Shown: positions 1-4,825 of the stretch, piece after piece
How the letters are laid out: each line of letters begins with the position of its first letter
How positions within the stretch are numbered: the stretch's first letter is position 1
Source: Thermocaproicibacter sp036741535
GTDB taxonomy: Bacteria; Bacillota; Clostridia; Oscillospirales; Acutalibacteraceae
DNA: 5,096 nt
NCBI GenBank assembly: GCA_036741535.1
Contig: DAINSB010000148.1
Location: 1 to 5,096 of the forward strand
Direction of reading: 5' to 3'
The notes under the pieces: model-generated
The model's database searches: none
What the model saw: the letters and a program-made list of their open reading frames with translations, nothing else
What the model was told of the DNA's origin: nothing
Position numbers and translations under genes: made by a program

Positions 1-121
1 TCCGTTCAAGACCGATGCGCCTCCAATGGAAGAATTCATGGCCGCCGGGGTCCGCAAAAAACCCCTTCCAGCGTCTTTGACCGCTTTCCGTGCCTGTTCC
101 AGTGTCATCAATCGAACATTT
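1..121 (-). other. Unidentified transcribed leader or 5' end of a gene running off the left edge
   Basis: This is the stretch transcribed from the strong minus-strand promoter at 128-156, with an expected start near 121. I recognise neither an RNA family nor a protein in it. On the minus strand a GGAGG lies at 24-20, ten bases before a TTG at 9-7, so a coding region could start there and continue outside the window. A second reading frame is open from the ATG at 109-107 to the window edge (MTLEQARKAVKDAG...), but no ribosome binding site precedes that ATG. A short GGGGT/ACCCC hairpin can form about midway, so a structured 5' leader is also possible. It does not show the hallmark motifs I would expect of SRP RNA, tmRNA or RNase P RNA. 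Confidence 0.3.
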
Positions 122-127
122 AAGGAC

Positions 128-156
128 AGTATAGCAAACGCGTTCGGATCTGTCAA
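128..156 (-). promoter_or_regulatory. Strong sigma-A type promoter, leftward
   Basis: On the minus strand the -35 is TTGACA (156-151) and the -10 is TATACT (133-128), separated by exactly 17 bases. The -35 is perfect and the -10 has one mismatch. The spacer contains the 8-bp palindrome AACGCGTT (137-144), and GACAG/CTGTC arms flank the promoter core, so a repressor could bind here, although this is speculative. Just upstream of the -35 is a tight GGCGG-TT-CCGCC inverted repeat (167-178). The promoter points away from the lipoprotein gene and into the unidentified sequence at the left edge. Confidence 0.7.
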
Positions 157-296
157 TAAAGGGCGGGGCGGTTCCGCCTGTCGTTATGCAGAAAATCCAG
201 CTGCCATCCGGGTGTGTAAATACTATATAATATCTATATGTTTACTATAATTATTCACAGAAAAAGAAAGGATGCGGCCGTATTCGAAAATTAGGC

Positions 297-325
297 TTGA
301 CAAATGGATTCCCGCGAATTACTAT
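297..325 (+). promoter_or_regulatory. Sigma-A type promoter of the zinc-binding lipoprotein gene
   Basis: A perfect -35 TTGACA (297-302) is followed, 17 bases later, by the -10 TACTAT (320-325). Transcription would begin near 332, giving a leader of about 47 bases before the ATG at 379. The start region lies inside the paired inverted repeats at 325-359, so an occupied operator would block initiation. Confidence 0.65.
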
Positions 326-359
326 TATAAATGCAAACGATTTGCATTCGCATTTATAA
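325..359 (+). promoter_or_regulatory. Double inverted-repeat operator, probably for a Zur-like metal repressor
   Basis: Two perfect dyads interlock here. The inner one is AATGCAAA-CGA-TTTGCATT (330-348, centre 339). The outer one has 10-bp arms, TTATAAATGC (325-334) and GCATTTATAA (350-359), with its centre near 342. Together they place three GCATT-type half-sites within 35 bases. The element begins at the end of the -10 and covers the predicted transcription start, the classic position for repression. Its place in front of a zinc/manganese-binding lipoprotein suggests a Fur-family zinc regulator (Zur), but the sequence is not the Bacillus subtilis Zur consensus. The regulator's identity is therefore inference. 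Confidence 0.6.
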
Positions 360-366
360 CGGACTT

Positions 367-372
367 GGGAGG
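367..372 (+). promoter_or_regulatory. Ribosome binding site fixing the lipoprotein start at 379
   Basis: GGGAGG lies six bases before the ATG at 379. It decides against the in-frame ATG at 331, which sits inside the operator at the predicted transcription start and has no upstream ribosome binding site. Confidence 0.85.
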
Positions 373-378
373 TTGAAA

Positions 379-1356
379 ATGCTAAAACGGTATGCGGCGC
401 TCCTGTTGGGCGCGGTAACAGTGATCGGTATGGGGCTCTCGGCGTGCAGCAGCGGGAATCCGTCGAGTTCGGAGGCGTCGAGTGCGGCCCCGTCGTCTGC
501 CGCTGTCTCTGCCACACAAAGCAAGACGGCTGGCAAGCTGAAGGTCTCCGTCACCTTCGACGCCATGAAGGAGTTCACCGAAGCGGTCGGCGGGGACAAG
601 GTGGAAATTGCCACCATCATCCCGGACGGGACGGAGCCGCACGATTATGAGCCGAAGGCGCAGGACCTCGTCGGCCTGAGCACGGCGAAAGTCTTCGTCT
701 ACAGCGGCTTCGACATGGAAACTTGGGCGGACCAGGCGGTGCAGTCCGCGAACAACCCGAACCTGGTCACGGTGGAGGCCTCGAAAGGCGCGGAGCCGAT
801 CAAAAACACCGACGCGGGAGAGATCAAAGAGCACGGCCAGTACGACCCCCATATCTGGCTGAGCCTGAAGGGCGCCGAGATCGAAACGAAGAACATCAGG
901 GACGGCCTGGCGAAAGCCGACCCGTCCGACAAAGCGTATTACGAGAAGAACTGCGACGATTTCGTCTCCAAGCTGGAAAGCCTGTATGCGGAATACGACA
1001 AAAAGTTCAAATCCGTGTCGAAAAAGAGCTTTGTGACGGGACATGCCGCCTTCGGCTATCTGTGCCGCGATTATGGTCTCACCCAGAACAGCGTGGAAGA
1101 CGTTTACGCCGAGGGGGAGCCCAGCGCGCAGCAGTTGGCCGAACTGGTCAAATACTGTAAGGAGCACAAGGTGACGACCGTTTTCGCGGAGGACATGGCG
1201 AGCCCGGAGGTCTCGAAGACACTGGCTTCGGAAGTTGGGGCGAAGGTCGAAACCATTTATACCATCGAAAGCGGCGAAGACAACAAGACTTATCTCGAGC
1301 GTGTCGAGAGCAATCTGAAGAAAATCTACGAGAGCCTGGGCGGGACCGTCACTTAA
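379..1356 (+). CDS. znuA: Zinc/manganese ABC transporter substrate-binding lipoprotein (ZnuA/AdcA family)
   Basis: This 325-aa lipoprotein should capture Zn2+ (or Mn2+) outside the membrane and deliver it to an ABC importer. The signal peptide ends in the lipobox LSAC (residues 20-23, lipidated Cys23). A Ser/Ala-rich tether of about 25 residues follows, then a cluster A-I (TroA/ZnuA) fold. Likely metal ligands are His88 in PHDYEP, His158 in DPHIW and His222 in GHAAFGY. The fourth is probably an acidic residue in the C-terminal lobe, near FAEDMASP (266-276) or TIESGED (295-301). The region between the first two His ligands lacks the long His-rich loop of many zinc-specific homologues, so metal preference is open. 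Length is normal for the family. The gene is an orphan: a terminator follows it and no ATPase or permease gene is nearby, so the partners must be encoded elsewhere. The double-dyad operator suggests repression when metal is replete. Family assignment is firm; the znuA symbol is functional inference. Confidence 0.92.
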   Translation: MLKRYAALLLGAVTVIGMGLSACSSGNPSSSEASSAAPSSAAVSATQSKTAGKLKVSVTFDAMKEFTEAVGGDKVEIATIIPDGTEPHDYEPKAQDLVGLSTAKVFVYSGFDMETWADQAVQSANNPNLVTVEASKGAEPIKNTDAGEIKEHGQYDPHIWLSLKGAEIETKNIRDGLAKADPSDKAYYEKNCDDFVSKLESLYAEYDKKFKSVSKKSFVTGHAAFGYLCRDYGLTQNSVEDVYAEGEPSAQQLAELVKYCKEHKVTTVFAEDMASPEVSKTLASEVGAKVETIYTIESGEDNKTYLERVESNLKKIYESLGGTVT

Positions 1357-1421
1357 AGGCTTCATTTAAGAACAGTGGCTGCAAATGATACGACAGATTC
1401 GGAATCGCTTCCATCAGGCAG

Positions 1422-1466
1422 GGCCTTCCTTCTGTACGGGCTGATCGAAGGGAGGCCTTTTCTTTC
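1422..1466 (+). terminator. Rho-independent terminator after the lipoprotein gene
   Basis: An 11-bp stem is formed by GGCCTTCCTTC (1422-1432) and GAAGGGAGGCC (1447-1457), with one G-U pair and a 14-base loop. The T-rich tail TTTTCTTT starts at 1458. It lies 65 bases beyond the lipoprotein stop codon and isolates that gene from the decayed block downstream. Confidence 0.85.
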
Positions 1467-1570
1467 ACTTTTTATCCAGAACGGGGAAAAAGGTCAGAGG
1501 CAGGCAGGCCGCTGAAATGAAAAAACAATCATGCATTCAGCAAGGTTTTGAAAGAGGGAATATCTATGGA

Positions 1571-1711
1571 TCCGGGCCCCAAAACGTCGTCCGGTGCAAA
1601 GGGATCGCATGGATTTCCAACCACAACGACACGATTTACCTTTTCGAGATCAATATGGCCCCGTTCGGCCGCTGGCTTGCCGCCGGCACGAAACGCGAGC
1701 AGCAGGAGGGA
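1571..1711 (+). pseudogene. Remnant of a CobW/COG0523 GTPase: C-terminal domain only
   Basis: In the frame that later carries the zinc-ribbon protein, about 45 residues read like the CobW C-terminal domain. VVRCKGIAWISNHNDTIYLF matches the family's 'RxKGfxWla...D' strand, and FGRWLAAGTKREQQ matches its closing 'GxWlAA' segment. Everything upstream, including the P-loop, the CxCC motif and the whole G domain, is missing. COG0523 proteins are GTP-dependent metal chaperones, and several act in zinc starvation under Zur. The remnant runs in frame, with no stop, into the next gene. A 162-aa fused reading frame from an ATG at 1517 is therefore formally possible, but that ATG has a poor ribosome binding site and the preceding residues match nothing I know. 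The call rests on motif recognition over a short stretch. The sequence between the terminator and this remnant (1467-1570) shows nothing else I can name. Confidence 0.6.
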
Positions 1712-1713
1712 GG
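1705..1713 (+). promoter_or_regulatory. Ribosome binding site fixing the zinc-ribbon start at 1721
   Basis: GGAGGGAGG ends seven bases before the ATG at 1721. It marks that ATG as the start, rather than the upstream in-frame ATG at 1517, and leaves the CobW remnant untranslated with it. Confidence 0.85.
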
Positions 1714-1720
1714 AAAACGT

Positions 1721-2005
1721 ATGTACGAAGACAAAGTCCTGACTTGTGTGGAATGCGGGAAAGAGTTCGTATGGACCGCCGGGGAGCAGGAATTTTACGC
1801 TTCCAAAGGTTTTACAAACGAACCGAAACGCTGCCCGGAATGCCGCAAAAAGCGCCGGGAGGCCCAAAATTCGGGAAGGGTCATGTATGATGCCGTCTGC
1901 GCAAACTGTGGGAAACCGTGTAAAGTGCCCTTTAAGCCCACGGAGGGGCGTCCGGTTTACTGCAGCGAATGTTTTGCGAAAATGCATGCAGGAGTTTCGC
2001 AATGA
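1721..2005 (+). CDS. Small double zinc-ribbon protein
   Basis: This 94-aa protein is built from two treble-clef or ribbon units with four CxxC knuckles. The first unit uses Cys9/Cys12 and Cys38/Cys41. The second uses Cys60/Cys63 and Cys81/Cys84 and has the CxxC-x17-CxxC spacing of a widespread family of uncharacterised small proteins. The N-terminal half resembles the 'probable zinc-ribbon' family, with CxECGKEFVWTAGEQEF...CxECRKKRR. Each unit should bind one Zn2+. The cellular role is unknown; nucleic-acid or protein binding is the usual guess for such ribbons, and the basic KKRRE stretch at 43-47 would allow it. It is the only intact gene in the decayed block. No promoter of its own is visible, so it may have lost its upstream operon promoter when the cobW gene was truncated. 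The ORF is convincing, the function unassigned. Confidence 0.85.
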   Translation: MYEDKVLTCVECGKEFVWTAGEQEFYASKGFTNEPKRCPECRKKRREAQNSGRVMYDAVCANCGKPCKVPFKPTEGRPVYCSECFAKMHAGVSQ

Positions 2006-2041
2006 TTTCGCAGGGTGGACGCCGATCGAAGGGGGATTTGA

Positions 2042-2148
2042 ATGGCTAAAAAAGCGATGATCGCGAGGGACCAAGAGCGGCGGATCATGGTTCGGAAATA
2101 TGCGGCAAGGCGCGAAGGACTGATCGAAAAAGGGACCGCGCCGCTCTC
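2042..2148 (+). pseudogene. rpsN: Truncated zinc-independent ribosomal protein S14 paralogue
   Basis: A good ribosome binding site (GGGGGA, 2031-2036) precedes the ATG. The product starts MAKKAMIARDQERR...VRKYAARREGLIEKG, matching the first 31 or so residues of the long (about 89-aa) cysteine-free S14 form, not the short zinc-binding form. After GLIEKG the frame is wrong. Shifting by one base restores GDRAAL, which fits the expected S14 continuation 'EKGDxxAL', so one G appears lost in the GGGAC run near 2132-2136. The rest of S14 is deleted and L33 sequence follows. As it stands, translation would give a 55-aa peptide ending at 2209. In Firmicutes, zinc-free S14 paralogues replace the zinc-binding form during zinc shortage, usually under Zur. 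Confidence 0.8.
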
Positions 2149-2262
2149 GGCGACCGGGATTATACGACGACGAAGAACAAGAAAACCCATCCGGAACGGC
2201 TGGAAATGAGAAAATATTGCCCCCGCCTTCGGAAACATGCCCTGTACCGGGAAACAAAATAG
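2149..2262 (+). pseudogene. rpmG: Truncated zinc-independent ribosomal protein L33 paralogue
   Basis: In the frame ending at the TAG (2260-2262) the sequence reads GDRDYTTTKNKKTHPERLEM and ends YCPRLRKHALYRETK. This is the C-terminal three quarters of L33 (normally about 49 aa). The first dozen or so residues and any start codon are missing. The segment CPRLRK, in place of CxxC, shows it derives from the form that does not coordinate zinc, although one Cys survives. It is fused directly to the S14 fragment in the frame that fragment would have without its one-base loss. The order of events may therefore have been an in-frame deletion from S14 to L33, then the frameshift. No start codon or ribosome binding site could express this part separately. 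Confidence 0.82.
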
Positions 2263-2287
2263 CGCCTTCGGAGAGCGCAATGGATAC

Positions 2288-2329
2288 CCCCTGCTATAGC
2301 GAACTGTGGCAGGGGACAAATTTATTTTG
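2288..2329 (+). terminator. Possible weak terminator after the S14/L33 remnant
   Basis: CCCCTGC (2288-2294) pairs with GCAGGGG (2309-2315) across a 14-base loop, and a T-rich but interrupted tail (ACAAATTTATTTT) follows. The stem is only 7 bp and the T tract is broken, so this could be a leftover terminator of the old operon or chance. The rest of 2263-2389 holds no gene I can see. Confidence 0.4.
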
Positions 2330-2389
2330 GCAAACACACGGTTGTTCGTCTCCTAACAGGCTCCCGTTCTTCCAAATTTGCCGTAGATA

Positions 2390-2414
2390 TGTTACAATTG
2401 TGTTACGATTGTAA
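2390..2414 (+). promoter_or_regulatory. Promoter -10 embedded in a tandem repeat/dyad, likely operator of the permease operon
   Basis: TGTTACAATTG (2390-2400) is repeated immediately as TGTTACGATTG (2401-2411), an 11-bp tandem repeat with one mismatch. TTACAAT (2392-2398) and ATTGTAA (2408-2414) also form a perfect 7-bp inverted repeat. TACAAT (2393-2398) is a good -10. It would start transcription near 2405 and leave a leader of about 36 bases, but the -35 (TTCCAA, 2370-2375) is weak, as is common in regulated promoters. One-turn spacing of the repeats and overlap with the -10 suggest a regulator binding here. The half TTACGATT resembles the right half of the B. subtilis Zur box, but the left half does not fit. 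Confidence 0.45.
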
Positions 2415-2429
2415 GAAGACCTATGTTTC

Positions 2430-2434
2430 GGGAG
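2430..2434 (+). promoter_or_regulatory. Ribosome binding site fixing the fusion-gene start at 2441
   Basis: GGGAG lies six bases before the ATG at 2441. The alternative in-frame ATG at 2423 has only a weak AAGAAG upstream, and it would add six residues that do not belong to the P-loop domain's first strand. Confidence 0.75.
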
Positions 2435-2440
2435 CCTGAT

Positions 2441-3988
2441 ATGGTAAAAATCGAAGTGTTCTGCGGCTTTCTGGAAAGCGGCAAGACCACGCTGATCCAG
2501 CATGTTCTGGAACAAAGCTATATGTGGACATACAGCCGGGTCCTTGTCCTCCAGTGCGAAGAGGGGATCGCGGAGCTCCACGCCGCCACCATGGAAAATA
2601 AAAACGTAGTTCTATCTCAAATTGAGGATATTCATAAAATCAGGCCGGACCTGTTCGAGAAAATTGAAGAACAGGTGGACCCGGATCTGATCCTGATCGA
2701 ATACAACGGGACCTGGCCGATCGAACGGCTCCTCACGACGAAACTGCCCGAAGACTACAAAATAGACCGGGTCCTTTTCTGCGCGGACGCCGCGACCTTC
2801 GGCCTCACCGTGAACAACACCGGCAGCCTGATGAAAAACCAGCTCTGCAACGCCGATTCCGTCCACTTCAACCGGTGCGGCCCCGATCTGAGGCCGCTTA
2901 CAACGGCGGCCGCCGCTCTCAACCGCACGGCAAAGCTGTATTTTGACGAGATCGGGACGGACCGGTATCTGGCCGCGGTCTTCGACCGGGAGGAGATCCG
3001 GAAGGCCCGCCGGGGCCGGCTGCGGAACCGCACGATCGCTATCCTCGCGCTGGCGGCCCTGTGTCTGCTGCTGGGCGGGTTGTTTTCTTCCGCCGATCTT
3101 TTCCCGGTTGTCCAGAGCGTCAATATGGTCTTCATCGGCATTACGATGCAGGCGATCCCGTTTCTGCTGATCGGCGCATTCGTATCCTCGCTTCTGCAGA
3201 TCTATGTCCCGGACGAGGTTCTGGTCCGTTTTTTTACGAGGCACAAATGGCTCGGGTTCCCGCTGGCCGCCCTGCTCGGCTTCTTTTTCCCGATCTGCGA
3301 CTGCGGGATCGTGCCGATCGCCTCGCGGCTGACGCAGAAGGGCGTACCGCTTTCCCACGCGATGGTTTTCATGCTGGCGGCCCCCGCCGTGAGCCCCGTC
3401 ACGATCCTTTCCACCCTGTACGCGTTCCCGGGGCAGTCCTCCTACGCGGTCCTGCGGATCCTGCTCGGGATGCTGGTCGCGGTCGCGGCCGGCGGCATTC
3501 TGAACCTGACGCATGTCAAAGCCGAGGACGCGCTGCTTTCCGGCTCCGCCGCCTCCTGCGCCTGCAGCGTCGATCCGGTCCCGTGCAAAAGCCGCGTGGA
3601 ACAGATTTTCGTGCTGACCGGGAGAGAATTCATTTCCATGGGGAAATACATCGTCGTCGGCGCTCTGTCGTGCGCCGTGCTGCAGCAGATCATCCCCGCT
3701 TCCCTGTTTCAGCGGACGGGCGCGCCGGTGCTGTTCCCGATCCTGTTGATGCTGCTGTTCGCGTTTTTCATGTCGGTCTGCTCGACGGCGAACGCCTTTA
3801 TCGGCAGGAGCTTTTTGAATGTTTTCCCCGTACCCGCCGTGCTTGCCTTTGTGGTGATGGGGCCGATGCTGGACCTATCGAACCTCTTCCTGCTGACCCG
3901 CACGTTCAAAAAGAGTTTTGTCGTGAAGCTGGCCGGGCTGCTGGTGATTCTCGCGGTGCCGGTCTTCCTGCCGCTTTCATTCTTTTAG
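2441..3988 (+). CDS. Fusion of a CobW-like P-loop GTPase domain with a COG0701/DUF318 permease
   Basis: This 515-aa protein joins two families. Residues 1 to about 170 resemble a CobW/COG0523 G domain. They show a P-loop GFLESGKTT (9-17), LQCEEG (37-42) where CobW has its NEFGE segment, a Walker B-like strand LILIEYNGTWP (83-93), and FNRCGPD (143-149) in place of the NKxD guanine motif. The CxCC metal-binding motif of true CobW proteins is absent, as is the CobW C-terminal domain. From about 198 to the end are roughly eight hydrophobic segments of a COG0701 (DUF318/ArsP_2-like) permease. They include FFPICDCGIVP (282-292), AAPAVSPVTILST (313-325), a loop with Cys373, Cys375 and Cys382, and FFMSVCSTANAF (442-453). 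The G domain would be cytoplasmic and could gate or energise transport by nucleotide binding; this is inference. It opens an operon with the TIGR03943 gene 15 bases downstream. Substrate is unknown, with zinc or another metal suggested by context. An alternative start at 2423 is less likely. Confidence 0.85.
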   Translation: MVKIEVFCGFLESGKTTLIQHVLEQSYMWTYSRVLVLQCEEGIAELHAATMENKNVVLSQIEDIHKIRPDLFEKIEEQVDPDLILIEYNGTWPIERLLTTKLPEDYKIDRVLFCADAATFGLTVNNTGSLMKNQLCNADSVHFNRCGPDLRPLTTAAAALNRTAKLYFDEIGTDRYLAAVFDREEIRKARRGRLRNRTIAILALAALCLLLGGLFSSADLFPVVQSVNMVFIGITMQAIPFLLIGAFVSSLLQIYVPDEVLVRFFTRHKWLGFPLAALLGFFFPICDCGIVPIASRLTQKGVPLSHAMVFMLAAPAVSPVTILSTLYAFPGQSSYAVLRILLGMLVAVAAGGILNLTHVKAEDALLSGSAASCACSVDPVPCKSRVEQIFVLTGREFISMGKYIVVGALSCAVLQQIIPASLFQRTGAPVLFPILLMLLFAFFMSVCSTANAFIGRSFLNVFPVPAVLAFVVMGPMLDLSNLFLLTRTFKKSFVVKLAGLLVILAVPVFLPLSFF

Positions 3989-4003
3989 CCGGGGAGGAGC
4001 CAA

Positions 4004-4825
4004 ATGAACAGAAAAATCAATTCGGAGCTGTTTCTCGAATCGTCCATCTGCCTGATCCTGGCGGGCTTGCTGTTTTACGCCGTCCTTTCCGGAAAAGCCG
4101 CGCTGTACGTCCACCCGCGCCTGAACGGCTTTCTCTGGATGGCGGCGGCCGTGCTGGCCGCGATCGCGCTTTACATGTTCCCCCACGCCTTTACCCCGAA
4201 GCACAACGCGAGGCCGGCGAAATACCTGCTCTTCCTGCTGCCTCTTGCGGCCTGTCTGCTGATCCCCGCGGGCGCGGTGCAGAGCAAAGCGGCCTCTTTC
4301 GGCGTCCCTGCCGGCGGAGTTTCCGCCATCGGCGGCACGAGTCCCGCTGGTGGGGTTTCTCCCGCGCAGGACAGGGGGACGGTGATCCCCGACAGCGTGC
4401 CGCAGGACGACCTCGGCATCGACACCTCCTCCGAAGCGCCGCTGCCGAAAGAAGACGCGAACGGGGTCACGACGATCACGGATGAGGGGTTCGCGAAGTG
4501 GTATCAGGACATCAATCAAGATATGAAGAGATATGAGGGGAAGACCCTGAAATTCAAGGGGCAGGTCTTCCGCATGAAGGGCTTTGCCAAAAACGAGATC
4601 GTCCCCGTCCGTTACGCGATGGTCTGCTGCACGGCCGACCTTCAGCCCTGCGGCATCCTGAGCCGGGGCGGCAACGTCGCAAAATACAAGGACAACGACT
4701 GGGTATGGGTCACGGGAAAAGTCAAAATCGAAAACTTCCAGGGCCAGACGATGCCGGTCTGTTACGTCACGAAGATCGAGCCGGCGGACCCGGCGAAAGT
4801 CCTCTACATCTATTTCACCTATTGA
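4004..4825 (+). CDS. TIGR03943/DUF1980 family membrane protein, putative permease subunit
   Basis: This 273-aa partner of the upstream permease starts 15 bases after its stop, with a strong ribosome binding site (GGGGAGGA, 3991-3998), so the two are co-translated. The N-terminal half has three hydrophobic segments (about 12-28, 42-60 and 73-90). A Gly/Pro/Ser-rich linker follows (97-155), with PAGGVS occurring twice. The extracytoplasmic-looking C-terminal domain carries family features: FAKWYQDI (163-170), YEGKTLKFKGQVFR (177-190), the VCCTAD motif (207-212) and DWVWVTGKV (232-240). Members of this family (COG3689) are found next to COG0701 permeases, and the pair has been tied to zinc-related gene neighbourhoods. 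The molecular function is not established. The paired Cys208-Cys209 could bind metal. Its 3' end overlaps the convergent minus-strand gene by 7 bp, and no terminator is visible between them. Confidence 0.87.
   Translation: MNRKINSELFLESSICLILAGLLFYAVLSGKAALYVHPRLNGFLWMAAAVLAAIALYMFPHAFTPKHNARPAKYLLFLLPLAACLLIPAGAVQSKAASFGVPAGGVSAIGGTSPAGGVSPAQDRGTVIPDSVPQDDLGIDTSSEAPLPKEDANGVTTITDEGFAKWYQDINQDMKRYEGKTLKFKGQVFRMKGFAKNEIVPVRYAMVCCTADLQPCGILSRGGNVAKYKDNDWVWVTGKVKIENFQGQTMPVCYVTKIEPADPAKVLYIYFTY

Noticed and set aside
167..178. GGCGG-TT-CCGCC hairpin as a terminator
   Set aside because: The loop is only two bases and no T tract follows on either strand.
26..250. 74-aa plus-strand frame at the left edge
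   Set aside because: No ribosome binding site or family resemblance; it crosses the minus-strand promoter and an AT-rich intergenic stretch.
221..251. AT-rich stretch with two TATAAT matches (226-231, 246-251) as extra promoters
   Set aside because: Neither has a credible -35 at the proper distance; AT-rich intergenic DNA gives such matches by chance.
331..378. Upstream in-frame ATG at 331 as the lipoprotein start
   Set aside because: It lies inside the inverted repeats at the predicted transcription start, lacks a ribosome binding site, and would put 16 polar residues before the signal peptide.
382..1365. Long 327-aa minus-strand reading frame opposite the lipoprotein gene
   Set aside because: It is a GC-bias shadow of a clearly recognised lipoprotein and resembles no family.
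1380..1389. TGCAAATGAT, one mismatch from half of the lipoprotein operator
   Set aside because: It is a single half-site without a partner arm, located between a stop codon and a terminator.
2390..2414. Canonical B. subtilis Zur box
   Set aside because: Only the right half (TTACGATT) fits; the left half does not, so it is reported as an unassigned repeat instead.
2612..3514. 300-aa minus-strand frame
   Set aside because: It is antisense to the fusion gene, has repetitive charged composition, and shows no recognisable motif.
3061..4485. 474-aa plus-strand frame, very rich in Arg, Pro and Ala
   Set aside because: It crosses two recognised genes in another frame and has the composition of an out-of-frame translation of GC-rich DNA.
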